Assembly (NCBI GenBank): GCA_902616715.1
Contig: CACMTR010000002.1
Location: forward strand, 62,001 to 126,000
DNA: 64,000 bases
Source: an uncultured SAR86 cluster bacterium
Lineage (GTDB): Bacteria > Pseudomonadota > Gammaproteobacteria > Magnimaribacterales > AG-339-G14
Direction: 5' to 3'
Shown here: piece by piece, positions 24,725-33,476 of the stretch
Layout of the letters: every line of letters begins with the position of its first letter
Position numbering within the stretch: the stretch's first letter is position 1
The notes under the pieces: generated by a model
Database searches by the model: none
What the model was told of the DNA's origin: nothing
Seen by the model: the letters and a program-made list of their open reading frames with translations, nothing else
Made by a program: the position numbers and the translations under genes

Positions 24725-27466
24725 ATGGCAAAACCCGAAAGCATTACTGACAACGACTCAGTTATTTTAGTGGATGGTTCATCTTATATTTATCGCGCTT
24801 ATCATGCGTTGCCGCCATTAACCACCTCGTCTGGCCAACCAACTGGCGCAGTGCGCGGAGTGACCACCATGGTGATGCGAATTTTAGAAGATCATCCTAA
24901 TAGTCCAGTCGGAATGATCTTTGACGCCAAGGGCGAGACTTTCCGAAATGAAATGTACAGTGAATATAAGGCCAATAGACCGCCGATGCCAGATGATTTA
25001 AGACCTCAAATTCAACCGATTCATGACATTTGCCGCGCTTTAGGATTGAAGCTTTTTATAGTCGATGGGGTAGAGGCAGATGACGTAATTGGCACCCTGG
25101 CAACTGAAGCTGAAAGCAAAGGCATCAAAACTGTTGTTTCAACAGGCGATAAAGACTTAGCCCAACTGGTGACTAAAAACATCACCTTGGTGAATACAAT
25201 GACCAATGAATTGCTTGATGAAGATCGAGTGATGAAAAAGTTTGGTGTTAGACCTGATCAAATTATCGATTACTTAGCTTTGGTTGGCGACACTTCGGAT
25301 AACATCCCAGGCGTTAATAAAGTGGGCCCAAAAACTGCTGTGAATTGGTTAAGCAAATATGACTCAGTAGAAAAGATTATTGAATCCGCAGATGAAATTA
25401 CAGGCAAGGTCGGCGAATATCTAAGAGAAGGCATTGAGCAACTTAAATTATCCAAGCAATTAACTACCATTAAAAAAGACGTCGCATTGGACTTTGGTAT
25501 TGAAGATCTTCAAGTTGAGCCAAGAGACGAGGCTAAAATTTTTGAATTATTTACCGAATTAGAATTTAAAACACTCATTAAAAGTAAAGTTGATAAATCG
25601 ACCCCAAAGGCAAAACCAACAGAGCTTCCAGAAGCTTTAAAAAAAGAAACTCCCAAACTAAAAGACATCAATGCGAGCTATCAATGCATCTTAAAAGAAT
25701 CAGAACTTGATGCTTTGATTGAAAAGTTGGGTAAAGCTAAATTGATTGCGCTCGACACAGAAACCGATGGCCTAGATTTCACGACTGCAGAATTAGTTGG
25801 TATTTCACTTTCTGCTAAAGAAGGCGAAGGAGCCTATATTCCCATCAGTCACGATTATGCTGAGGCACCTAAACAATTAAAAAAAGAATTGGTATTAAAA
25901 AAACTAAAGCCGTTGTTAGAGAAAGTACCGATTGTCGGGCAACACATAAAATTCGACCGAAACGTTCTCGCTCAACATGGCTTGGAACTCAATAATATTG
26001 GGAGCGATAGCATGCTGATGTCTTATGTTTTGGATTCAACTGCAACGCGTCACAACTTGGACGCCATGGCTAAATTTTATTTGAATTACGAAGCCACTAG
26101 CTACGAAGAAGTTGCTGGCAAGGGAGTGAAGCAAATCACTTTTAATAACGTTGATTTAGAAACCGCTACTCATTACGCTGCGGAAGATGCAGACATAACT
26201 TTGAGATGCCACAACGTTTTGCAAGAAAAATTGAGTAAAACCAAGTCTCTTGAAAAAGTTTTAGCGGATATTGACCTGCCTTTGATTCCGGTGTTATCAG
26301 ACGTTGAACAAAACGGAGCTTTAGTCAACGCAGATGAGTTGAAAATCCAGTCCAATAATCTTGGTCAGCGCATTAGTGGCCTTGAAGAAAAAGCTTTTAA
26401 AGAAGCGGGAAAAGAATTTAATTTAGCTTCCACCAAGGATTTAAGGGCCATCTTTTTTGACGAAATGGATCTGCCGGTCATCAAGAAAACTCCTGGCGGG
26501 CAGCCATCGACTGATGAATCGGTCTTACAAGACTTGGCAAGAGATTATGAACTGCCAAAAATATTATTGGAGCACAGAACTCTGGCTAAACTCAAAAGTA
26601 CTTATACAGACTCGCTGCCAGAACAAATTTCACCGGTGACTGGTAGAGTGCATACCTCTTATCACCAAGCGGTCACAACTACTGGAAGATTATCTTCCGC
26701 AGATCCAAATTTACAAAATATCCCAATTAAAACAGAAGAAGGCCGCATGATTCGTACAGCCTTTGTGGCACCCAAAGGATATAAATTGCTAGCAATTGAT
26801 TATTCCCAAATTGAATTAAGAATCATGGCACATCTCTCAGGCGACAAAAATATGATTTCAGCTTTTGAAAATGGGGAAGACATTCACTCTGCCACTGCGG
26901 CTGAAGTTTTTGCTGCACCTGGAAAAGAAGCCAGTGATGAGGATAGACGAAGCGCTAAGGCTATCAATTTTGGGCTGATCTATGGCATGTCAGCTTTTGG
27001 CTTAGGCAAAGCGCTTGGATTGCCTAGAACGGTAGCGCAAGATTACATTGACTCGTATTTTGCTAAATATCCTGGAGTCAAACTTTACATGGAACAAACC
27101 AAAGAACGGGCGCGTGAGAAAGGCTTTGTAGAAACAATTTTTGGCAGACGTTTGTATTTGCCAGGAATATATAGTGGACGCACACGTCAAGGTGCGGAGA
27201 GGGCAGCGATTAATGCGCCAATGCAAGGCACGGCAGCCGATATCATGAAACTCGCAATGATTTCCATACATGAGTGGGTACAAAAGGAAAAAGTTGATGC
27301 CAAAATGATCCTGCAAGTGCATGACGAGGTAATTTTAGAAGTCCCAGAAAAGGAAGTGGCTTCGGTGGAAGGCGAAGTTTCAAAACTGATGCAAAATGCA
27401 GCTTCTTTAAAAGTGCCACTAGAAGTGGAAAGCGGAATTGCCAATAATTGGGGCGAAGCTCATTAA
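24725..27466 (+). CDS. polA: DNA polymerase I
   Basis: Repair and Okazaki fragment maturation polymerase. I take the ATG at 24725 (MAKPES) over the TTG one codon earlier in the track. It has three domains: a 5'-3' flap exonuclease (VDGSSYIYRAYHALPPL, VDGVEADDVIGTLA), a 3'-5' proofreading domain with its catalytic DTETDGLDF intact, and a polymerase domain (LLAIDYSQIELRIMAHLSGD, RRSAKAINFGLIYGMSAFGL, QVHDEVILEVP). 913 aa, near E. coli size. Proofreading appears active because the acidic residues are present. Confidence 0.98.
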   Translation: MAKPESITDNDSVILVDGSSYIYRAYHALPPLTTSSGQPTGAVRGVTTMVMRILEDHPNSPVGMIFDAKGETFRNEMYSEYKANRPPMPDDLRPQIQPIHDICRALGLKLFIVDGVEADDVIGTLATEAESKGIKTVVSTGDKDLAQLVTKNITLVNTMTNELLDEDRVMKKFGVRPDQIIDYLALVGDTSDNIPGVNKVGPKTAVNWLSKYDSVEKIIESADEITGKVGEYLREGIEQLKLSKQLTTIKKDVALDFGIEDLQVEPRDEAKIFELFTELEFKTLIKSKVDKSTPKAKPTELPEALKKETPKLKDINASYQCILKESELDALIEKLGKAKLIALDTETDGLDFTTAELVGISLSAKEGEGAYIPISHDYAEAPKQLKKELVLKKLKPLLEKVPIVGQHIKFDRNVLAQHGLELNNIGSDSMLMSYVLDSTATRHNLDAMAKFYLNYEATSYEEVAGKGVKQITFNNVDLETATHYAAEDADITLRCHNVLQEKLSKTKSLEKVLADIDLPLIPVLSDVEQNGALVNADELKIQSNNLGQRISGLEEKAFKEAGKEFNLASTKDLRAIFFDEMDLPVIKKTPGGQPSTDESVLQDLARDYELPKILLEHRTLAKLKSTYTDSLPEQISPVTGRVHTSYHQAVTTTGRLSSADPNLQNIPIKTEEGRMIRTAFVAPKGYKLLAIDYSQIELRIMAHLSGDKNMISAFENGEDIHSATAAEVFAAPGKEASDEDRRSAKAINFGLIYGMSAFGLGKALGLPRTVAQDYIDSYFAKYPGVKLYMEQTKERAREKGFVETIFGRRLYLPGIYSGRTRQGAERAAINAPMQGTAADIMKLAMISIHEWVQKEKVDAKMILQVHDEVILEVPEKEVASVEGEVSKLMQNAASLKVPLEVESGIANNWGEAH

Positions 27467-27537
27467 CTTTTGAACTTTTTTAAAACTCTCTAGTCTAAAA
27501 AGCATTCTCCTAAGAAATAAGGAAACTCTCTCCTTAA

Positions 27538-27570
27538 GCCCATTGATCTCCCCTTTTTAAATCAATGGGC
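27538..27570. repeat. 10-bp inverted repeat hairpin after polA
   Basis: GCCCATTGAT and ATCAATGGGC pair perfectly around a 13-nt loop. No T-run follows on either strand, so it is not a classical terminator. On minus, the stop codon of the 50-aa ORF lies in the loop. It could end polA transcripts inefficiently or stabilise RNA ends. Confidence 0.6.
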
Positions 27571-27709
27571 GCTTAGAAGAATCTTTATCTAACAATCTAA
27601 GTTCCAGGACTAACTCCACATATTCATCCCATCTTGTGTCTAGTGCTCGACAAGTATGTTTGGCGAACACAAACTCTCTGGCTTCTTTTAGGGTTTTAAT
27701 TTCTTTCAT
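27557..27709 (-). CDS. 50-residue hypothetical protein downstream of the MORN gene
   Basis: Not in the ORF track. It reads MKEIKTLKEAREFVFAKH onward through one Cys to an ELRLLDKDSSKRPLI end: a charged, probably helical peptide with a plausible amino-acid mix. It starts 8 nt after the MORN gene stop on the same strand, so reinitiation or coupling is possible, but no good Shine-Dalgarno is seen. I do not recognise it; it could be spurious. Confidence 0.4.
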   Translation of the reverse strand: MKEIKTLKEAREFVFAKHTCRALDTRWDEYVELVLELRLLDKDSSKRPLI

Positions 27710-27717
27710 ATATTTTA

Positions 27718-28503
27718 TTAGTCATAGGGATTGATAATTTGAGGGCATTCATTGGTTTCAATCTTTGTTTTTGAAATATTCATTGTACTATTTGGGAAAA
27801 TCAAAGGAGTGTTCTTAGTTGTTATTTTTGTTTTAGGTGTGCATGGTTCATTCAGAGCTTTAATGACAGCGCCTTGAATAAAACCTTGAACAATAGCCCC
27901 AAAAATATCGGTAATAAATGAGTCATCTTGCTTCTTTTTCGAAATAACTTTTGAACTTAGTTTATTCGATGGATTATCATCTCTAAGGGGAAACCCGTAT
28001 TGCCATTGTCCGGAATATTTATCCCCATCCTTATACCACCTCGTGCCATACCCATCAGGTAAATTATTTTTCCACTCCCCGTCATAAGTTCCCCAATGGT
28101 CAGTTAAAATACCCTCCCCATGTTTCTTGTCATTCTGCCAATCGCCAATATATTTTTCTTTGGATGAAGTTGTTTCATAAATTCCTTTGCCGTGTCTTTT
28201 ATTATTTTTCCAATCACCAATGTAAGAATGCCCAGCTGAGACAAAATGCCCTCTTCCATGAAAAGTTTTATTATCTTTCCATTCTCCTACATAAAACCCT
28301 TCTTTATCTAAGCTAACATATTTTTCACCATAACAATTTTTCCAAATTTTAATGTCTTCACATTTAGGCAGTAATGAAAATATACCTTCTTCAACTCCTT
28401 TGACCTTCAACATATTTTTTGGTTTAGGAGAGAATGCATAAGAATAAGATTCAGCAAAAGAGCTCCCAACAAACAAAGCCAGAATTAGGAGTAGGTTTTT
28501 CAC
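27718..28503 (-). CDS. Secreted MORN-repeat protein
   Basis: 261 aa with a signal peptide (about 1-17, GSSFAES). Residues about 70-180 hold four to five MORN repeats of roughly 23 residues (YIGDWKNNKRHGKGIYE, YIGDWQNDKKHGEGILT, YDGEWKNNLPDGYGTRW, YSGQW). The tail has cysteines (EPCTPK, NECPQI). MORN arrays are structural or lipid/protein-binding modules; the specific role is unknown. It overlaps the next upstream gene by 4 nt, forming an accessory unit between polA and engB. Confidence 0.82.
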   Translation of the reverse strand: MKNLLLILALFVGSSFAESYSYAFSPKPKNMLKVKGVEEGIFSLLPKCEDIKIWKNCYGEKYVSLDKEGFYVGEWKDNKTFHGRGHFVSAGHSYIGDWKNNKRHGKGIYETTSSKEKYIGDWQNDKKHGEGILTDHWGTYDGEWKNNLPDGYGTRWYKDGDKYSGQWQYGFPLRDDNPSNKLSSKVISKKKQDDSFITDIFGAIVQGFIQGAVIKALNEPCTPKTKITTKNTPLIFPNSTMNISKTKIETNECPQIINPYD

Positions 28504-28916
28504 TCTTCTACCTTATCAAATTCAGAATCGGGTTCAAGGATTGCTAGCTTTTGGAAGAATTGTTCTTTTAATTCTTTAACGCTTGTCGGATTCCCATAAT
28601 CAATAAATGCAATCTTACTAAGGATTTCTATTAACTCATTTTTTGTCTCACCAATTACGCATGGGAATTGATAATTTTTGTCTTGAATGTTTTTTGGGAG
28701 TTCATTGCGGTGTAGTACTTTTACATCGTAATGATTCTTTAGTTCTTTGATAAATGTTAACCATTCAAATCTCACAAAGAATTTATTATGAGAAATGTCA
28801 CATAGCTCGCACGCACTAGTTTTATTTAATAGATTTTTATTAATCCAATATTTAATTTCGTTCCATAGACCGCCGTCAGCATCGTAAATAAAATAAATTT
28901 TTTTAAGTTGTGTCAT
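28500..28916 (-). CDS. Conserved hypothetical protein with DCC-like start and CxxC
   Basis: 138 aa. The opening YFIYDADGGLWNEIKYW resembles the start of DCC/DUF393-type proteins, and ACELCDISHN provides a CxxC at about residues 36-39, followed by FVRFEWLTFIKEL. I recall similar short proteins sometimes labelled GTPase, but no P-loop is visible here, so that label would be wrong. No signal peptide, so cytoplasmic. It starts 1 nt after the engB stop. Confidence 0.7.
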   Translation of the reverse strand: MTQLKKIYFIYDADGGLWNEIKYWINKNLLNKTSACELCDISHNKFFVRFEWLTFIKELKNHYDVKVLHRNELPKNIQDKNYQFPCVIGETKNELIEILSKIAFIDYGNPTSVKELKEQFFQKLAILEPDSEFDKVEE

Positions 28917-29522
28917 TCAGTGATTTAATTTTATTTCCATCCAATCCAGAATTTTTTTCGAAAGCTCTTTAGCCCCAGAAGCTGTTTTTGCGGACAACAA
29001 CATAGGGCTATCTAACAATAAATTATGAGTAGTTTTTTCTACACATTTCATAAGCTCTTGAGACGCTTTATTCTTTGAGAGCTTATCTGATTTATTCAAA
29101 AGAATTTGCATAGGTAAATTGTATTGTTCGCACCAAGCAATGAAATTTAGGTCACTTTCTTGCAGCGGATGTCTGACGTCCATAATTAAAATAATACCTC
29201 TGAGGCTTTTACGGGAGGCCATGTATTTAGTGATTTGTTGACCCCATTCTTTTTGCATTTTTTTTGAGGCTTTGGCATAGCCATAACCCGGAAGGTCCAC
29301 TAATTTTTTTGAAGAATCTTCATTGACGTAAAAAAAGTTGATGGATTGAGTTCGACCGGGTGTGTTGGAAGTTTTTGCTAATTTTTTTTGATTCGCAAGC
29401 ATGTTTAAAACGCTCGATTTGCCTGAATTGGAGCGACCACAAATAGCTAGCTCAACGCCCTCATCGTCAGGAAAAAATTGCTCTGTAGGACAGGACCTAT
29501 CAAAGTTAATCTTTAAGAACAT
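28917..29522 (-). CDS. engB: Ribosome biogenesis GTPase EngB/YihA
   Basis: Essential GTPase for large ribosomal subunit assembly. The 201-aa product has G1 GRSNSGKSS, G2 TPGRTQSINFF, G3 DLPGYGYAKA, G4 LLNKSDKL and G5 LLSAKTASG. In relatives it lies beside polA and cytochrome c4/dsbA; that order is kept here except for the inserted MORN unit. It is divergent from the cytochrome c4 gene across 84 bp. Confidence 0.96.
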   Translation of the reverse strand: MFLKINFDRSCPTEQFFPDDEGVELAICGRSNSGKSSVLNMLANQKKLAKTSNTPGRTQSINFFYVNEDSSKKLVDLPGYGYAKASKKMQKEWGQQITKYMASRKSLRGIILIMDVRHPLQESDLNFIAWCEQYNLPMQILLNKSDKLSKNKASQELMKCVEKTTHNLLLDSPMLLSAKTASGAKELSKKILDWMEIKLNH

Positions 29523-29606
29523 GGTTTTTCAGACATATTGTTATAAAGGAAAATTTACCTTCAATAGTATATAATTCTGCTCACTTAGCCCACAAAAGAA
29601 TAAATA

Positions 29607-30245
29607 ATGTATAAAAATTTCTTTTTAATAAGCCTTATATTGTTGTCATCTAGCTTTGTTCACTCAGCTAGTGATGAAGTAGAGGTTAAAGCCGTCAAAC
29701 GGGGCGATCCTATGGCAGGTTCTGAGCTGGTTGCTACTTGCACTGGTTGTCACGGTGCGGATGGAAATAGTGTTGTGGGTCAGTGGCCAACACTTGCTGG
29801 GCAAAGAGAAAGTTATACTTTAGCTCAGTTAATTCATGTGCAAAAAGGTGAACGCATGATCGAATCCATGATGGGCTTGCTTGATAATTATTCTGAAGAA
29901 CAATTAAGAGATATTGCAGCATACTATGCCGCGCAAGACACCAAAGTTGGTCAAGCCGATAGTACTAACTTTGAATTGGGTCAAAGAATTTATCGAGCAG
30001 GAAATTTGTCAGGAGGAGTACCTGCATGCACAGGTTGTCATGGACCACAAGGAAAAGGAGTGGAGTCAGCTGGTTATCCTAAATTGAGCGGTCAGAAAGC
30101 TGAATACGTGGTCACTAGCTTAGTGGCATATAAAAATGGGGAGCGAGTGCATAGTAGCAATGCAAAGATTATGCAAGGAATTGCTGTCCGGTTAACGACC
30201 GAAGAGATCAGAGCGGTGGCAAACTATGTTTCAGGATTGTATTAA
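29607..30245 (+). CDS. Diheme cytochrome c4
   Basis: Periplasmic electron carrier to cbb3/aa3 oxidases. It has a signal peptide (about 1-20) and two cytochrome c domains with heme motifs CTGCHGADG and CTGCHGPQG, with distal methionines in MIESMMGLL and AKIMQGIA regions. 212 aa, typical c4 size. A perfect TATAAT at 29570-29575 lies upstream. It overlaps dsbA by 20 nt, indicating tight coupling. Confidence 0.93.
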   Translation: MYKNFFLISLILLSSSFVHSASDEVEVKAVKRGDPMAGSELVATCTGCHGADGNSVVGQWPTLAGQRESYTLAQLIHVQKGERMIESMMGLLDNYSEEQLRDIAAYYAAQDTKVGQADSTNFELGQRIYRAGNLSGGVPACTGCHGPQGKGVESAGYPKLSGQKAEYVVTSLVAYKNGERVHSSNAKIMQGIAVRLTTEEIRAVANYVSGLY

Positions 30246-30849
30246 AACTCTTCTTTTAACTTTATTTTTAGGTTTTTTTAGTACTTTTACTTTTTCAAAA
30301 GACTATCAAGAAGGCAGACATTATCAGTTAATTGAGCCAATCCCCACAAGAAATCCGAAAAAAATAGAAGTTATTGAATTTTTTTGGTTTGGTTGTGGTC
30401 ATTGTTTTAGCCTCGAGCAATTGATTGCAGACTGGAAAGGCGACATTGATGAGAAAGTAGATTTTTTCAGATTGCCGGTAGTTTGGAATGCGCAAACCAA
30501 AACTCATGCTAAATTATTTTTTGCTACCGAAACTTTAAACGTGCCAGAAGCCATCGAAGGAATTTTTGGCGCGATTCACTTTAACCGCAAAATGATGCTC
30601 TCAGATAAAGAAGTAGTGCCTTTTTTTCAAGGCTACGGAGTGGAAGAAGATCAATATCTTGCGGCTGTAAATTCTTTTGGTTTGAAAAATAATTTACGAA
30701 AAGCTGAGTTATTTGCCTTTAAATACGGTATAAAGGGCGTCCCTGCATTTATTGTGAATGGAAAATACAAGGTTTCAGCCACAAGAGAACTTGGTACTGA
30801 TGAACTTTTAAATGTTGTGGATTTTTTAATTAAAAAAGAACAAAGTTGA
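30226..30849 (+). CDS. dsbA: Thiol:disulfide interchange protein DsbA
   Basis: Periplasmic oxidant that forms disulfides in exported proteins and is reoxidised by DsbB. It has a signal peptide (to about residue 25), the active site CGHC in FFWFGCGHCFSLEQ and the cis-Pro loop KGVPAFIVNGKY. 207 aa. It lies directly behind cytochrome c4, a common gammaproteobacterial order. The lyase gene starts 1 nt after its stop, so transcription may continue into the CoA gene trio. Confidence 0.94.
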   Translation: MFQDCIKTLLLTLFLGFFSTFTFSKDYQEGRHYQLIEPIPTRNPKKIEVIEFFWFGCGHCFSLEQLIADWKGDIDEKVDFFRLPVVWNAQTKTHAKLFFATETLNVPEAIEGIFGAIHFNRKMMLSDKEVVPFFQGYGVEEDQYLAAVNSFGLKNNLRKAELFAFKYGIKGVPAFIVNGKYKVSATRELGTDELLNVVDFLIKKEQS

Positions 30850-30850
30850 A

Positions 30851-31675
30851 ATGACTAATTACAGATCCAACTTATTTATACCAGGCCACACTCTAGATCG
30901 TCTTGAGCGTGCTCAAAACAGTAATGCCGATGCAATCATTGTTGATCTCGAAGACGGTTGTCCAGAAGCCGAAAAATTAGTGGCAAGAGAGACTCTGATC
31001 AGCTTGCTTAAAGAAAAAGCATTCACAAAACCACTATTCGTCCGAGTAAATGATGCGATGGAAGCTCTTGGCAGAGCAGACATTGATTCTATCTCTCCTT
31101 ATCAAGATCAAATAGAAGCAATTATTCTCCCTAAAACTCAAAGCTTTGATTTTCTGGCAACGCTCGCCCCGATGATAGACTTTAAAAACAAATTAGTTCC
31201 CCTAATAGAAACATCAAGAGCCATTGAAACCGTTACTCAAATTGCTGCTTTTAAAGATGTTGTGGGTTTGTTTTTTGGTGCCGCAGATGCTTCAGCGAGT
31301 TTAGGATGCAAGTTAGCTTGGGAGCCATTATTGTATGCAAGACATAGAGTTGTTTTAGCCGCTTCAATGTTTAACCTTTTTACAATCGACGCACCATATT
31401 TTTACATAGATAAAATGGCTGGTTTGAAAGAAGAAGCCGAAGCGGTAAAAAATTTAGGGTTTACCGGTAAGGCCGCTATTCACCCCGACCAAATAGATTA
31501 CATAAACGAGGCTTTTTCACCATCTCCTGAAGAAAAAGCCGAAGCGAAAAAAGTATTAGAGGAGTATCAAAAATCAGGCGGCGGGGCTATAAAAGTTGAT
31601 GGGCAAATGATTGATGAGCCAATTGCAGAAGCTATGAGATTAAAAATTACTCTTGGAGAAGAAGAGAAGGGTTAA
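30851..31675 (+). CDS. CitE-like CoA-ester lyase (HpcH/HpaI family)
   Basis: 274-aa TIM-barrel lyase of the citrate lyase beta/malyl-CoA lyase type. Visible are SNLFIPGHTLDRL, the metal-site-like DAIIVDLEDGCPEAEK, PLIETSRAIE and FGAADASASLG, and a KAAIHPDQIDYINEAF C-terminal signature. Such enzymes cleave malyl-, methylmalyl- or citramalyl-CoA to acyl-CoA plus glyoxylate or pyruvate. With a MaoC hydratase and a CoA-transferase next to it, (S)-citramalyl-CoA or methylmalyl-CoA are the likely substrates; sequence alone cannot decide. Confidence 0.88.
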   Translation: MTNYRSNLFIPGHTLDRLERAQNSNADAIIVDLEDGCPEAEKLVARETLISLLKEKAFTKPLFVRVNDAMEALGRADIDSISPYQDQIEAIILPKTQSFDFLATLAPMIDFKNKLVPLIETSRAIETVTQIAAFKDVVGLFFGAADASASLGCKLAWEPLLYARHRVVLAASMFNLFTIDAPYFYIDKMAGLKEEAEAVKNLGFTGKAAIHPDQIDYINEAFSPSPEEKAEAKKVLEEYQKSGGGAIKVDGQMIDEPIAEAMRLKITLGEEEKG

Positions 31676-31677
31676 AA

Positions 31678-32193
31678 ATGACTGGCTCAAAAGATCTTGG
31701 AGAGGGAAGATTCAGGGAATCTTACGGTCGATATTTTGAAGATTTTGAAGTTGGCCATATTTACGAACACAGACCTGGTCGAACCATAACTCAAGCCGAC
31801 AATACTTGGTTCACTTTGCTGACAATGAATACCCACCCTTTGCATTTCGACGAAGAGTATGGAAAAGCAACTGAGTTTGGCAAAACTTTAGTTAACAGCA
31901 CATTTACTGTAGCCACCATGGTCGGTATGAGCGTTAGTGACGTTAGTCAGAAAGCAATCGCAAATCTAGGTTGGACAGATATCGTGCTGCCAAAACCTTT
32001 ATTTGTTGGGGACACCCTGTATGCGGAATCAGAGGTTGTAGAGAAAAGACTGTCCGAATCTAGAGAAAACTGCGGAATTGTTACGGTTAAAACAATTGGT
32101 AAAAACCAAAACGATGAAGTAGTAGCATCTTATTTAAGATCAGCCTTAATCCCCACTCGCGGACATGCTGTTGACGATAAGATAAATTATTAA
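31678..32193 (+). CDS. MaoC-family hydratase (mesaconyl/itaconyl-CoA type)
   Basis: 171-aa single hot-dog hydratase. The motif TMNTHPLHFDEEYGKATEFG replaces the usual GDxNPxH of (R)-hydratases, a pattern I associate with the mesaconyl-CoA-hydratase-like group, and LVNSTFTVATMVGMSVSDVS follows. Start 2 nt after the lyase stop. It probably hydrates an unsaturated C5-dicarboxyl-CoA to the substrate of the neighbouring lyase. Cytoplasmic. Confidence 0.87.
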   Translation: MTGSKDLGEGRFRESYGRYFEDFEVGHIYEHRPGRTITQADNTWFTLLTMNTHPLHFDEEYGKATEFGKTLVNSTFTVATMVGMSVSDVSQKAIANLGWTDIVLPKPLFVGDTLYAESEVVEKRLSESRENCGIVTVKTIGKNQNDEVVASYLRSALIPTRGHAVDDKINY

Positions 32194-32196
32194 TTT

Positions 32197-33387
32197 ATGT
32201 CGGCACCACTAGAAAACATCAAAGTTCTAGATTTAACTCACATGTTGGCTGGACCTTATGCCAGCATGCTAATTGCAGATCTTGGCGCTGAGGTTGTAAA
32301 AGTTGAACCACCAGGCAAAGGCGAAATCACTAGAGCCCTCTATAAAGATCACCCTGATTATTCCCTTGATGGTGTAAGTCCTTATCATATTACTTTGGCG
32401 AGAAATAAAAAAAGCCTTACTTTGGATTTGAAACAAGAAAAGGGCAAACAATTATTTTATGAGCTCGTAAAAAAATTTGATGTCGTTTTGGATAACTTCA
32501 GTTCTGGAGTCACAGAAAGATTAGGAATAGATTTTCCTACTTTGAAAAAATACAATCCAAAAATTATTACTTGTTCTATTAGTGGTTTTGGGAAAGGTGA
32601 GGCAGATAGACCTGCTTATGATCAAATCCTTCAGGCTTATGGCGGCGGGATGTCTATTACCGGAGAGGACGAAAATCATCCAGTTCGAGCTGGTATTCCC
32701 ATCGCCGATTTATCATCGGGCATGTTCAGTATTATTGGAATCCTTAGTGCTTTGCAAAAAAGAGATAAAGACGGTGTTGGCGATCATGTTGATATTTCAA
32801 TGTTAGATTGCCAAGTGAGCCTTCTAACCTATATGGCCACAATGAATACAATTTCAGGAATAGAACCTAAACCGATAGGAAACCAACATTTCCTTCACGT
32901 TCCCTATAATTCCTATAAAACTGCTGATGGATTTATTATTATTTCGGTGGTGCATGAAGATTTTTGGCCTAATTTATTAGAGGCCCTAGATCTAGAGGAA
33001 TTTCGCGGCGAGGAATATAAAACTGTTCAAGGACGTCTTGCTGATAGAAAAAATATAGACAAAGTTATCTCTGAAAAATTAGAACATAAACCAAGCTCTC
33101 ACTGGCTCGACTTACTAGCAAAACATCGTGTTCCTTCTGGACCTATTAATTCAGTGAGGGATGCTTTAGAAGATCCGCTTGTAAAGAAAAGAAATATGAT
33201 TGTCGACTTGGAACAACCATCTGGCTCAACAGCGAAAATGCCTGGTAACCCAATTAAACTTGAGAGTTATGAAGAGAATTATTCTCCGGCGCCTGAGTTG
33301 GGCGAACATACAGCGGAAGTATTAGAAAAATATCTTAAAATTAGCTCTGAGGAACTTGATTCTTTAAAATCAGATAAGATTATTTAA
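32197..33387 (+). CDS. Family III CoA-transferase (CaiB/BaiF)
   Basis: 396 aa. It has the family III opening VLDLTHMLAGPYASMLIADLGAEVVKVEPP, the catalytic-type aspartate in IPIADLSSGMFSIIG (about residue 169) and a C-terminal GEHTAEVL segment. It moves CoA between carboxylates without ATP. Behind the lyase and MaoC genes with 3 nt spacing, it would activate an organic acid (itaconate, mesaconate or similar) with succinyl-CoA or acetyl-CoA. Last gene of the run. Confidence 0.92.
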   Translation: MSAPLENIKVLDLTHMLAGPYASMLIADLGAEVVKVEPPGKGEITRALYKDHPDYSLDGVSPYHITLARNKKSLTLDLKQEKGKQLFYELVKKFDVVLDNFSSGVTERLGIDFPTLKKYNPKIITCSISGFGKGEADRPAYDQILQAYGGGMSITGEDENHPVRAGIPIADLSSGMFSIIGILSALQKRDKDGVGDHVDISMLDCQVSLLTYMATMNTISGIEPKPIGNQHFLHVPYNSYKTADGFIIISVVHEDFWPNLLEALDLEEFRGEEYKTVQGRLADRKNIDKVISEKLEHKPSSHWLDLLAKHRVPSGPINSVRDALEDPLVKKRNMIVDLEQPSGSTAKMPGNPIKLESYEENYSPAPELGEHTAEVLEKYLKISSEELDSLKSDKII

Positions 33388-33435
33388 TTTCTTAAGAATC
33401 CAAAAAAACTCCCTTTAAATTTTATCCAATTTGTT

Positions 33436-33452
33436 TTACTGTAAATCAGTAA
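33436..33452. promoter_or_regulatory. Inverted repeat upstream of the methyltransferase gene
   Basis: TTACTG-TAAAT-CAGTAA is a 6-bp perfect inverted repeat 25 nt upstream of the ATG at 33477. It may be an operator or a 5' UTR hairpin. No regulator can be named. Confidence 0.35.
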
Positions 33453-33476
33453 GAAACACTAAATGAGGAGAGTTTT

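Noticed and set aside
28500-28916. GTPase label for the 138-aa protein
   Set aside because: No P-loop or other G motif is present; the start resembles DCC-type proteins instead.
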